Assembly: GCA_904384225.1 (NCBI GenBank)
Contig: CAJFJV010000013.1
Coordinates: 1-45,141, forward strand
Source: an uncultured Oscillospiraceae bacterium
Lineage (GTDB): Bacteria > Bacillota > Clostridia > Oscillospirales > Ruminococcaceae
Reading direction: 5' to 3'
DNA: 45,141 bases
The notes under the pieces were generated by a model. It was given only the letters and a program-made list of their open reading frames with translations. It had not been told where the DNA came from and did not search any database. Below are positions 17,250 through 24,919 of this stretch, piece by piece (positions within the stretch are counted from its first letter, which is position 1; each line of letters begins with the position of its first letter). The position numbers and the translations under genes are program-made.

Positions 17250-18184
17250 ATCACGCCATCCTTTATTGCGCCAATCAGCGCTACACCCGCGGCATTGTCT
17301 GAAGAAAAAGCCGCTTCGGCAAAATATCCGCCGTATTTTTTCGTAAGCCTATCGCGGCAAAGGCTGTTTGACATCACGCCACCCGCATATACTACGGGCA
17401 GCTTCCCGTACGCCTCCATTACGCGCGCCGTCATCTCATCGACGGCGGCACAGACATATTCGATTGCATAACGCGCCGTTTCTTCCCTGGAGCCGCCTAA
17501 AGAAAGCAGGCGCTCACACTGATTCTGCGCCCCAGAAAAATGGGCGTTCAGCCCCTCCATCGATGGTTTTGCCCGTAATGGGCGGCCGTATGCCTGTGCC
17601 ATACGGTCAAGCTCTGCCCCACAGGGAAAACGAAGCCCTAACGTTACGCCTACACGGTCTATCAGCTGCCCCGCATTCAAATCCAACGTACCGGCAAGTT
17701 TTTCAATCGAAAACAAACCCTCTGTAGGTGTAACGCGCAGGCATTCCGTTGTCCCTCCAGAGACATGGAATGCATAAAAAGGCTCCCTGCGCAGAAAAAG
17801 CGCATTTGCCGAATACAGCGCGGCCATGATGTGCCCTTCTTGATGCGAACACGTATAAAAAGGGACACGCAGCAAAGCCGCGGCTGTCTCAGCAGCCATT
17901 TTTCCGACCAAAAACGCCGGCATATACGACCCGGATACCGGGCGGGGGACTGTCGACGCGCATACGCCGCGCAAAGAAAAATCCTCCTGTTCGCATAGGC
18001 GCCTTATTACATCTGCAAGCTGCTTGACATGGGCAAACACCGCATCGCTCTGACGCAGCCCTTTGGCATTCGCATCAACAGGCAAAAGCTGTTTTTGGGA
18101 CAATACACGCCCCTCCGTTAAAAGCCAGACGGCCGCAGAAGTAGTATAGTTGCTGGTATCGATCCCCAAATATGCTGTTTTCAT
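17246..18184 (-). CDS. Kae1/TsaD-like (peptidase M22 family) protein
   Basis: This 312-residue ASKHA-fold protein resembles TsaD/Kae1 but is a separate clostridial branch. Visible are GIDTSNYTTS at the N-terminus (phosphate loop), a metal-binding HQEGH motif (His114, His118), HVSGGTTE (140-147) and YAGGVMSNS near the end. True TsaD makes the t6A tRNA modification with TsaB and TsaE, whose genes are at 26512-27653 here. Whether this protein replaces or accompanies TsaD is unknown, since the rest of the genome is not seen. It overlaps nusB and xseA by four bases on each side and occupies the place where Bacillus has folD. Confidence 0.8.
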   Translation of the reverse strand: MKTAYLGIDTSNYTTSAAVWLLTEGRVLSQKQLLPVDANAKGLRQSDAVFAHVKQLADVIRRLCEQEDFSLRGVCASTVPRPVSGSYMPAFLVGKMAAETAAALLRVPFYTCSHQEGHIMAALYSANALFLRREPFYAFHVSGGTTECLRVTPTEGLFSIEKLAGTLDLNAGQLIDRVGVTLGLRFPCGAELDRMAQAYGRPLRAKPSMEGLNAHFSGAQNQCERLLSLGGSREETARYAIEYVCAAVDEMTARVMEAYGKLPVVYAGGVMSNSLCRDRLTKKYGGYFAEAAFSSDNAAGVALIGAIKDGVI

Positions 18185-18579
18185 GCGAGGCTTTTCGCAG
18201 CACTTGAAAGCACGCCGTTTACAAAAGCGACATCCTCTTTGGTGCTGTATTCCTGTGCAATTTTAACCGCTTCACTGATCGAAACATTGGTTTCCATGTC
18301 GTCGACAAACAAAAGCTCATAAACCGCGACACGCAAAACCGCAAGCGAAACTTTGGAAATGCGTGCAAGCGTCCAGTTTTTCAAATGCTTTGTTATTTCC
18401 TGATCAATTTCAGCCTTTTTTTCGTCGATACCCGTTACCCAGTCGAGAACCCGGTCATCTATTTCCACTGTTTCGCATTCTTTTGCCGTTTCGACAATAG
18501 AATCGAGCGGATCCCCGTTGAAAATCCGCTCAAACGTCAAAAGAAAAACCGATTCACGCATCTGGTGTCTTGTCATCAT
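18181..18579 (-). CDS. nusB: transcription antitermination factor NusB
   Basis: NusB binds boxA RNA with NusE (S10) to prevent early termination in rRNA operons. The all-helical protein has the N-terminal TRHQMRESVF segment and the C-terminal VSISEAVKIAQEYS and KEDVAFVNGVL motifs. ATG 18579 gives 132 residues, close to the family norm, with GAGGA eight bases upstream. The frame is open to a TTG at 18645, but that would overlap asp23. A second ATG directly follows the first. Confidence 0.93.
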   Translation of the reverse strand: MMTRHQMRESVFLLTFERIFNGDPLDSIVETAKECETVEIDDRVLDWVTGIDEKKAEIDQEITKHLKNWTLARISKVSLAVLRVAVYELLFVDDMETNVSISEAVKIAQEYSTKEDVAFVNGVLSSAAKSLA

Positions 18580-18625
18580 GCTGCCATTCCTCAATTCCTG
18601 TTTTTCGTTTTCACTTTCCGTCGGC

Positions 18626-18952
18626 TCATTCTTCTTTTGCGGCAATTCCCGTCACATAAACGTTGACTTTGGATACGGTAATGCCGGCCATTGTCTGCAC
18701 CGCGTCTTTTACAGACTGCTGGATCTGCTCGCACACATCGCGCAATCTGGCCGTAAGGGAAAGGATGACGCCCAGATCGATCTGTACAGCATCACCCGCA
18801 AAAGCAGTGCGAACCATCCCCGCGCCCTTCTCCTGAAGAGCGGCCAGAGCGTAAACACCGTCGATCTCCCGAATCGTTTCCGTCACAATCGTCTCAACCA
18901 CCGATTGGCTGATATGCAGGCTGCTTTGCGCCTGCGGTGTTGTTTTCGTCAT
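18626..18952 (-). CDS. Asp23/Gls24 family envelope stress protein
   Basis: The 108-residue Asp23/Gls24 (DUF322) protein has the family beta-alpha core with EIDGVYAL and VQIDLGV, and ends in VSKVNVYVTGI. It is the equivalent of Bacillus YqhY, which lies in the same place before nusB and is linked to lipid and envelope homeostasis. ATG 18952 follows GGAGGT; the longer frame upstream is ignored. It is the first gene of the run ending at recN. A weak promoter match (TTTTCA, 17 bases, TATACA on the minus strand near 18990-19026) lies upstream. Confidence 0.9.
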   Translation of the reverse strand: MTKTTPQAQSSLHISQSVVETIVTETIREIDGVYALAALQEKGAGMVRTAFAGDAVQIDLGVILSLTARLRDVCEQIQQSVKDAVQTMAGITVSKVNVYVTGIAAKEE

Positions 18953-19023
18953 AACTGCACCTCCGCCTTTTGATATAAGGCCAATATACAAAACGACATG
19001 TATATTATGCCGGTTTTCCGCTG

Positions 19024-19059
19024 AAAAAATAAGCATAAGGGCAAACCCTTATGCTTATT
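19024..19059 (-). terminator. terminator of the spoIIIA operon
   Basis: A perfect 14-bp stem (19028-19041 with 19046-19059) with a CAAA loop is followed on the minus strand by a T-run (19029-19024). It lies between spoIIIAH and the asp23 operon and separates their transcription. Confidence 0.9.
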
Positions 19060-19087
19060 ATACCATAAATCAGGCCGGACACAACCT

Positions 19088-19732
19088 CTATTTTATTTCC
19101 GTAATTGAAATATTTTCTCCTTTGATATCGCCCTCGCTTACTACGATATTTTTGATCTGCGTAGCCTGGTCCTGTGTCAGGCCGTCGCTTTTGACTACAA
19201 CGCTCGCACTTTGCTCTGTTATATACACCATGCAGTCTGCAAACCCTTTTGCCTTAATCAGGTTTTCAATACGGCTCTCCGCCTCGATAGCGTCTGTAAT
19301 GCTCATCGCTTTGGCGCTTGCTTCTTTCTTGTCGTCTTCCGTAAGCGTTTCATCGTCCAATACCGTAGAAATGGTTGCAATTGCCTCATCCCGCGCTTTA
19401 CTGCGCGCAAGCCGCGCCGAGGCAAAATAAGCATCGCCGGAAAGGACTTGGGCGTTCACAAAGGTCGCTTCGCCAAGTATCTTCTGCCCGGATGATTCCG
19501 CCGTCTCCTCTGTCGTACCGCTTTGCTGTGTCTCCCCGTTTACCTGTGAAAGGCTCTCCTCACCGGCCATCTCCGACGCGCCGTCTTCTGTTGTACCTGC
19601 GCTCACCTCGCCGCCAGTCGTCGTGGCCGGTATATCGGCAAACTGCCAGTTTAGATATACAGCCGCGCCGAGGATCAGCACAAGCGCCGCAATCACAATC
19701 TGTTTTTTCCCTAAGATAACGTTGGCTTTCAT
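19088..19732 (-). CDS. spoIIIAH: stage III sporulation protein AH
   Basis: SpoIIIAH is the mother-cell half of the SpoIIQ-SpoIIIAH channel linking mother cell and forespore. The 214-residue protein has a short cytosolic N-terminus, one membrane helix at about 11-29, a Ser/Thr/Glu-rich linker (about 35-85) and a C-terminal YscJ/FliF-like ring domain that ends VSEGDIKGENISITEIK-like. It overlaps spoIIIAG by four bases and is the last gene before the terminator. Confidence 0.94.
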   Translation of the reverse strand: MKANVILGKKQIVIAALVLILGAAVYLNWQFADIPATTTGGEVSAGTTEDGASEMAGEESLSQVNGETQQSGTTEETAESSGQKILGEATFVNAQVLSGDAYFASARLARSKARDEAIATISTVLDDETLTEDDKKEASAKAMSITDAIEAESRIENLIKAKGFADCMVYITEQSASVVVKSDGLTQDQATQIKNIVVSEGDIKGENISITEIK

Positions 19733-20310
19733 TCTGATGCACTCCCTTGATTTACGGCCGCGCTTCCCGCGGCGCGTTTTGTTACATAAACCTGTGACGT
19801 ATTGATGCCAAGCGCGGTTTTGACCGCTTCGGTTACTGCGCTCACCACCAACGGATCCCCGCCTCCGTCACACACAATCACGACCCCCCGCACTGCCGGA
19901 AGCAGCGTCTTGCGTATCAGCGCGGTCTTTCTTCCGTTTTCATCCTCCACAATAATCAGTTTTTCTTCAGAAGACGCCCGCGTGGTCGTACCTCCGGTTG
20001 TGTCGTCCTGCATATCGGTATCCTGTTTCTCCTCCTTTGCATATACATACTCAATGCCGCTGTCAAGCGTCAAGCTAACATGCGCATCGCCGACGCCGTC
20101 TATCTGCGAGACAATGGCAAGCACCCGTTCCCGAAGTTTTTCTTCATAGCGTGCCGTTTCCTCATCCGCATTTTCTGCGGCCGCTGTTTGGGGCGTATCC
20201 TTATTGGATGGGATCAAAACGGACAGGCCAATCAGCACCATTGCCGCAATGCCCGCAACCAAAAGTATCTTCTTCCGGTTTTCCGGGCGAAAGATTTTCG
20301 AAATCTCCAT
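19729..20310 (-). CDS. spoIIIAG: stage III sporulation protein AG
   Basis: SpoIIIAG forms a large ring in the intermembrane space of the sporulation channel. The 193-residue protein has a basic N-terminus, a membrane helix at about 14-34, and an extracytoplasmic domain with the ring-building motif (VSQIDGVGDAHVSLTL) and a second VVVICDGG motif. The insertion rich in Asp/Thr near 100-115 lies between the two halves, as known for AG. It overlaps spoIIIAH by four bases. Confidence 0.94.
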   Translation of the reverse strand: MEISKIFRPENRKKILLVAGIAAMVLIGLSVLIPSNKDTPQTAAAENADEETARYEEKLRERVLAIVSQIDGVGDAHVSLTLDSGIEYVYAKEEKQDTDMQDDTTGGTTTRASSEEKLIIVEDENGRKTALIRKTLLPAVRGVVIVCDGGGDPLVVSAVTEAVKTALGINTSQVYVTKRAAGSAAVNQGSASE

Positions 20311-20327
20311 TTGCTGTCCCTCTTTCT

Positions 20328-20795
20328 TTACGCACCTGCCTGAAAGTTCGGTGAAACACCGGTTTCTTCCTCAATATAGTTTTGAACGGCGGAACGGTCT
20401 TCCGCTGCACAGCCTGTAACAATGATCCTGTCTATGATTATGCTGCCGTCCGCCTCCATATGTATGTCCGTACGGATCTTTACATCTTTTCGCCCTTTTG
20501 CTTCGAGCACCTCCTGCAATGACAGGTTCAGCCTCTCTTCCACCACCCCCTCAAGATAAGACTGCGTCGCTTGGACCGTCTCTTCTGCGCGATCCGGTAC
20601 GTCTGCTTGAGGCAGTTCGAGTGTAAAAGAAAAATTCCCCTTTGTAAAAGGCGCAATCAAACCGCATAGCAAAAAAAGGCTTACTGCAAATTTCATTACG
20701 CCGCGGTACTTTTCTGACGGCAACAGCATAAACAGTACCGCAGTAACAACAGCGGTAATACATAAAGCTGTTGCCGTCATACGGATTCCTTCCAT
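20328..20795 (-). CDS. spoIIIAF: stage III sporulation protein AF
   Basis: SpoIIIAF is a membrane component of the channel. From ATG 20795 it has 155 residues with two membrane helices (about 7-26 and 33-50) joined by LLPSEKYRGVMKF, the family landmark, and a C-terminal extracytoplasmic domain. GGGAGG lies nine bases before this ATG and within the end of spoIIIAE; another ATG at 20780 with GGAAGGA upstream is possible. The longer open frame overlaps spoIIIAE and is ignored. Confidence 0.9.
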   Translation of the reverse strand: MEGIRMTATALCITAVVTAVLFMLLPSEKYRGVMKFAVSLFLLCGLIAPFTKGNFSFTLELPQADVPDRAEETVQATQSYLEGVVEERLNLSLQEVLEAKGRKDVKIRTDIHMEADGSIIIDRIIVTGCAAEDRSAVQNYIEEETGVSPNFQAGA

Positions 20796-20800
20796 CCTTC

Positions 20801-21922
20801 TCACCCTCCCGCCGCACGGATCAATATTCCAAGAGATATCACAATGAGTATGCCAGATACCGCAGTTAAACCGCACAGAAGGGAAACAGCCGATGCAGCG
20901 CTTTGATAAAGGGCCGCCACTTTATCCGCATTTAGAATGCGCGCAACAGCGGCAGCAGCGCTCATAGCCGCCTGTGTCAGCAGCATAGACAGAACAGGCG
21001 GAAGAAGCAGTACAATCAGCGCAATAGACGCAAAGCTGCCAACGCTTGAACGCAGCAGCGACATACTTCCCTGCACGCTGGAAAGCGCGTCGGACACTGC
21101 GCCCCCTACCACCGGGAAAACTGCGCTGGCCGCGAATTTCGCAGTTCGCATAGCTACGCTGTCAGCCGCACCCGCAAGGGATCCTTTCAAGGATAAAAGC
21201 CCAACGAAAACCGTCATCAGGAAACCAGCCGTTACCGTCACAATCCCCTTTGCCGCACCGGCAACGCCATCCATACGAAGATCCGGACACACAGCCCCTA
21301 CCATGCAAAGTGCAAGATAGACTGTAAGCAATGGGATCAAAACGCTTGAGCTGACTACAGAGACAATTTGCGCCGCTGCAAGAAGCGCAGTTTCTGACAA
21401 GGCCGCACTGGCCGGCTGGCCGGATGCGGCAAGCACCGCGCTGTATACCGGGACAAACGCCGTAATAAAACCGCCCGCGCTTTCCAAAGCCCCGGATACG
21501 GACTGAAACAGCTCTGTGACAATGGGAAAAATCACCACGGAAGCGCAAAGGACAGACGCGGCATGAAACAACCCGCTGAAGGAATCCTCCCGAAGCGTCC
21601 CTCCTATCTGTGAGGTAAGTGAGCACAGCAGAGCGAGGCCCGCTCCCGCAGCAAAAAGTTTGACCGGCGCACCGGCCGCTCCCGTTACGCCATCCCATAC
21701 CATGCCAAGCAAATCGGAAAAGGAAAACGCTAACAGCGTATCCGCATCGACGCCGTCTATCCCTTTTTCGGAAAGCAGCGCCTGCGTATCCTCCGGCAGC
21801 ATGTCGTAGAGCTCGTCTGCTCCGCTTTCTGAAAGAATCTCTTCCTGCGTCAAAGATTCCGCCTGAAGGATCCCCATACCGGCGCTCCAGAAAAGCACAA
21901 TAAGAAAAAGCAGCTTTTTCAT
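20801..21922 (-). CDS. spoIIIAE: stage III sporulation protein AE
   Basis: SpoIIIAE is the main polytopic membrane subunit of the SpoIIIA complex. The 373-residue protein starts with a cleavable-looking signal (1-21), then a soluble stretch and about seven hydrophobic segments rich in Ala, Ser and Leu, including a SFASIALIVLLLPPVLSML-type helix. It overlaps spoIIIAD by four bases upstream and nearly touches spoIIIAF downstream. Confidence 0.93.
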   Translation of the reverse strand: MKKLLFLIVLFWSAGMGILQAESLTQEEILSESGADELYDMLPEDTQALLSEKGIDGVDADTLLAFSFSDLLGMVWDGVTGAAGAPVKLFAAGAGLALLCSLTSQIGGTLREDSFSGLFHAASVLCASVVIFPIVTELFQSVSGALESAGGFITAFVPVYSAVLAASGQPASAALSETALLAAAQIVSVVSSSVLIPLLTVYLALCMVGAVCPDLRMDGVAGAAKGIVTVTAGFLMTVFVGLLSLKGSLAGAADSVAMRTAKFAASAVFPVVGGAVSDALSSVQGSMSLLRSSVGSFASIALIVLLLPPVLSMLLTQAAMSAAAAVARILNADKVAALYQSAASAVSLLCGLTAVSGILIVISLGILIRAAGG

Positions 21923-22320
21923 ACGCCTTGTAACAGGCTGACTGCTGTCTGCGCGATTTCCATAAAGAGAGGAAGGGATAGGACAAGCACCGCCGCACGC
22001 CCCGCCAATTCAACTTTTCCCGCTATTGCGGTCTGTCCTGCATCGCGGCAGGTATCTGCTGCAAGCTGGGCCAGATAGCAAATACCAAACGCTTTTAATA
22101 CCAATTGCAGATATGCAGGGGTGACGCCGGTCTGCTCCACAAGCTCCTCCATTGCAGAAAATACCGGAGAAAGCGCCGATACGACGGAAAGCAAGAGCAG
22201 CGCGCCGCAAGCGACGGCTGCGACCAGTGCAAATTCCGGACGGTACTGCTTTAACAAAAGGCAGATAACTGCTGCGACAATCCCCAGCCCTGCGGACTGC
22301 AAAAAATCCATTTTCATCAC
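21919..22320 (-). CDS. spoIIIAD: stage III sporulation protein AD
   Basis: This 133-residue membrane protein matches SpoIIIAD in length and in its hydrophobic pattern, with the conserved LVLKAFGICYLAQLAADTCRD-like segment in the middle and four or so membrane helices. It overlaps spoIIIAC and spoIIIAE by four bases at either end, so translation through the operon is coupled. Its role in the channel is structural and not biochemically defined. Confidence 0.93.
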   Translation of the reverse strand: MMKMDFLQSAGLGIVAAVICLLLKQYRPEFALVAAVACGALLLLSVVSALSPVFSAMEELVEQTGVTPAYLQLVLKAFGICYLAQLAADTCRDAGQTAIAGKVELAGRAAVLVLSLPLFMEIAQTAVSLLQGV

Positions 22321-22511
22321 AACCCAAACACACTTTTTATCACATCAAAAAGATCCCGAATTTCATAGACAATCATCAGCAGCACAACGATCAGCCCGGC
22401 AAGCGTGGTCATCATTGCCTGTTCTTCCCGTCCCGAGCGCACCAAAATCTGGTTTAAGACAGCCACAATAATGCCGACCGCAGCAATTCTAAAAATCAGA
22501 TCTACATCCAT
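22317..22511 (-). CDS. spoIIIAC: stage III sporulation protein AC
   Basis: SpoIIIAC is a 64-residue membrane protein with two helices (about 5-25 and 34-50) and the family ending VYEIRDLFDVIKSVF. ATG 22511 is preceded by AAAGGAG with good spacing; a much longer open frame extends upstream through spoIIIAB but is a frame shadow. It overlaps spoIIIAD by four bases. Confidence 0.94.
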   Translation of the reverse strand: MDVDLIFRIAAVGIIVAVLNQILVRSGREEQAMMTTLAGLIVVLLMIVYEIRDLFDVIKSVFGL

Positions 22512-22530
22512 TTTTCTTTCTCCTTTGCCG

Positions 22531-23034
22531 TCATAGTGCCAAAACCGCGGCAGCAATCCCGCCAAGTACGCACAGCGAACGCACAAGATGCCCGTCCCGC
22601 TTCGCCCGGCTGCGCGCATCCTCTGACTGAAGCGCCAACAGCGCGCGAATCGATTCAATACCGGCAAGCTGAGCAGACAGATCGTAGGAACCCACCAAAT
22701 CCGACAGCCGGTCCAATACGGCCAGATCCTCGGCTGTAAGCGCGCCACATCCCTCCTGTAAGCTTTTATGAAAGACCGATGGGAAATCGCGTGAAGCCGA
22801 CAGCCGGTCCGCTGTTTTTTTGACAAACGGCAGCGCGGAAAATTCCGGCATATCTTTCAGACGGGAAAACAGCTGTGCCGTTGGAAGGTTTTCAAGGGAA
22901 AGCAAGGCGGATATCCGCTGTAAAAGCAAGTCACAGGATGAAAGCAATAAAACGCGTTCACGATATTTCCCTGCAGCTGCACAGCCGCAGAATGCGCCTG
23001 TCAAAAGCAATAGGAAAGCAATGCCCGTTTTCAT
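22531..23034 (-). CDS. spoIIIAB: stage III sporulation protein AB
   Basis: SpoIIIAB resembles GspF-type secretion platform proteins. The 167-residue protein has a hydrophobic N-terminal segment (1-20), a helical soluble region with RLKDMPEFS and FHKSLQEG, and a C-terminal membrane helix (about 150-167). It overlaps spoIIIAA by four bases. Confidence 0.92.
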   Translation of the reverse strand: MKTGIAFLLLLTGAFCGCAAAGKYRERVLLLSSCDLLLQRISALLSLENLPTAQLFSRLKDMPEFSALPFVKKTADRLSASRDFPSVFHKSLQEGCGALTAEDLAVLDRLSDLVGSYDLSAQLAGIESIRALLALQSEDARSRAKRDGHLVRSLCVLGGIAAAVLAL

Positions 23035-23996
23035 GCAAACACCGTCTTTCTGGCGCTGGGAATTCCTATACTTTGTACTGCCCGAACCGTTCCGGGTGAA
23101 TCCGCACCGTTCAAAAGAACGATCCGATCAAACGCCCCTTCCCGCAAGAGTGCACCGATCCCCTCCCTTTGATAAGCCCCTTCGATTGAACCGGCATGCG
23201 CCGTTGCCAAAATCGCTGCGCCGCCGTTTTGCACACTGCGTACCGCTTGTGCATCGGCGGCCCCGCCCAACTCGTCAACAGCGATAACATCCGGCGCCAT
23301 AGCCCTCAGCGCCATCTGCATGCCTTCCGCTTTATAAAAGCCGTCGAACAAATCCGACGTTACGCCAAGGTCATGCTGCGCCGTTCCGTGCAAAGCTGCC
23401 CCTAACTCTCCGCGCTCATCAATGACGGAAACACGGACATACCGTCCTGCCTCCCCGTTGGCAAGGCTGCGCACCAGATCCCGTAAAACGGTTGTTTTCC
23501 CGCTTGCCGGCGCTCCAACAATCAATACGGACGGCGTCTCCCCCGTCCCGTACAGCGACTGTACAAGCCCGCGGGAAACACCCCGGATCTGTCTTGCAAT
23601 ACGCAAGCTGATAGAGGAAACATCCCGGACATGGGAAATCGACTGATCTTTATGCACGCCTGTTCCGGATATACCCGCCCGGTGTCCGCCCCGAACCGTC
23701 AGATATCCCCGGCAAAGCGATTCTTCAAAGCTGTGGAGGGAATACTCTGTCAGGAAACGGAGGCAGTCGCCGATTTCCTGCGCGGTGAGAATATCGGAGG
23801 CTGGCGGCGGGAAAGCTGAAAAAGCCCCATTCCCGGACGCAAACCGTATTCCTTCCCCCGTTGTCAGGGTAAGGGGCTTTCCTGCCCGCATACTCACTTC
23901 TCGAACCACCTGCTGTTTGTCCTGCGGGAACAGCAGCAAAAGCTCCCTTATTTTTGGGGGAAGTTGCCGTACAGCCGTCTCGTATGCCACATCCAT
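23031..23996 (-). CDS. spoIIIAA: stage III sporulation protein AA (ATPase)
   Basis: SpoIIIAA is a secretion-type AAA ATPase thought to drive the SpoIIIA channel. The 321-residue protein has an N-terminal domain, the family motif GISGTGV (108-114), Walker A GAPASGKTT (161-169), an IDERGE motif near 195 and Walker B-like VIAVDELGG near 245. AAGGAGGT precedes the ATG. It is the first gene of the operon, behind the sigma-E promoter at 24024-24053. Confidence 0.96.
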   Translation of the reverse strand: MDVAYETAVRQLPPKIRELLLLFPQDKQQVVREVSMRAGKPLTLTTGEGIRFASGNGAFSAFPPPASDILTAQEIGDCLRFLTEYSLHSFEESLCRGYLTVRGGHRAGISGTGVHKDQSISHVRDVSSISLRIARQIRGVSRGLVQSLYGTGETPSVLIVGAPASGKTTVLRDLVRSLANGEAGRYVRVSVIDERGELGAALHGTAQHDLGVTSDLFDGFYKAEGMQMALRAMAPDVIAVDELGGAADAQAVRSVQNGGAAILATAHAGSIEGAYQREGIGALLREGAFDRIVLLNGADSPGTVRAVQSIGIPSARKTVFA

Positions 23997-24023
23997 AAAA
24001 CTACCTCCTTGTCCTCACATCGG

Positions 24024-24053
24024 ATTGTATGCGCTCGTCCGTTTTGTTATGAC
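24024..24053 (-). promoter_or_regulatory. sigma-E promoter of the spoIIIA operon
   Basis: On the minus strand GTCATAA (24053-24047), a 15-bp spacer and a perfect CATACAAT (24031-24024) match the sigma-E consensus (about -35 KMATATT, -10 CATACAHT). It ends 28 bases before the spoIIIAA start. In Bacillus spoIIIA is a mother-cell sigma-E operon, which agrees. Confidence 0.85.
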
Positions 24054-24076
24054 CGCAACTTTTCCATGTTATGGAA

Positions 24077-24105
24077 TTGACAAACCGCTTTTTGCCGTGT
24101 ATCCT
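24077..24105 (+). promoter_or_regulatory. sigma-A-type promoter of the DUF2238-like gene
   Basis: TTGACA at 24077-24082 and TATCCT at 24100-24105 are separated by 17 bases. It is divergent from, and very close to, the spoIIIA promoter. The predicted transcript starts only about 18 nt before the ATG. Confidence 0.6.
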
Positions 24106-24129
24106 GTATGGAAAGGAGTTGATCATGAA

Positions 24130-24690
24130 ATGAAAAAGGAAAAGCCGGTCAACCTGATCGTATCGGCTGTATTATTTTGTGTCTATGTTCTGACAACAGT
24201 AATTGATGCGCTCACCGTCCATCAGATCTCTGTCAGTTCTTCCGCCTTGTGTATCGGTGCGCTGATTGCCTATTTTATTTTTTTACGCCGCTTTCAGCCG
24301 CTTTATTATCTTGGCATCCTGACGTTCACCTTTTTTGCACAATATCTTGGCGCGTGCCTCCATCTTTACAATATTATCCCGATCTATGATTTGATCCTGC
24401 ACAGTGCAAGCGGCATACTGCTGGTCCTTCTTGCACATTATCTCCTGACCGCCTTTTTTATAAAGGATGTGACAATCCCGCTTCGCTTGACGCTCTTATG
24501 CTGCTTCCTTTTCTCTGTCGCTGCTGCAGGATTATGGGAGATCTGGGAATTTTCTGGCGATGTTTTATTGGGGCTTTCTTCACAAGGCGGAAGCCTTACG
24601 GATACGATGACGGATATCATTGCGGGAAGCTGCGGGGCAATTATCGGGACTGTTTTACTCGGACTGATCCTGCGCAGAAAGAAAATGTAA
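24130..24690 (+). CDS. DUF2238/YjdF-like membrane protein
   Basis: The 186-residue protein has about six membrane helices. Conserved polar residues within or near membranes include DLILHSASG and the pair LWEIWEFSGD followed by GSLTDTMTDIIAG, the pattern of DUF2238 (YjdF) proteins. Function is unknown. ATG 24130 follows AAAGGAG; the long open frame further upstream is antisense to spoIIIAA and has no signal. It has its own promoter and a strong terminator. Confidence 0.75.
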   Translation: MKKEKPVNLIVSAVLFCVYVLTTVIDALTVHQISVSSSALCIGALIAYFIFLRRFQPLYYLGILTFTFFAQYLGACLHLYNIIPIYDLILHSASGILLVLLAHYLLTAFFIKDVTIPLRLTLLCCFLFSVAAAGLWEIWEFSGDVLLGLSSQGGSLTDTMTDIIAGSCGAIIGTVLLGLILRRKKM

Positions 24691-24813
24691 GCCGCATGCT
24701 TCCCTTATTGTCTGCACTCGAATATTCCGGAATGTGGCAAGCGTTAGATCATGCAGCTTTTCATCTGTTCTATCGCCTGTCTTCTTAAACAGATTTTCTC
24801 ATTTTTATAAAGC

Positions 24814-24864
24814 AAAGCAGGCAAAAGGGATGTGCCGGTATGGCACATCCCTTTTGCCTGCTTT
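24814..24864. terminator. bidirectional terminator between the DUF2238-like gene and rmuC
   Basis: A perfect 23-bp stem (24814-24836 with 24842-24864) with a five-base loop. The gap around it (24691-24919) holds nothing else that I can support. It lies between convergent genes. Confidence 0.85.
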
Positions 24865-24919
24865 CAACCCTTTTTGTGAGTGTCCGTTTATCCCGAGCCG
24901 ATGCTCCAAAAAAATTGAT

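Noticed and set aside
22512-22826. Upstream extension of the spoIIIAC frame
   Set aside because: It overlaps spoIIIAB and exceeds the family length of about 65 residues; ATG 22511 has a good ribosome site.
23785-24129. N-terminal extension of the DUF2238-like open frame
   Set aside because: It is antisense to spoIIIAA and crosses both promoters; the ATG at 24130 has a ribosome site and fits the hydrophobic N-terminus.
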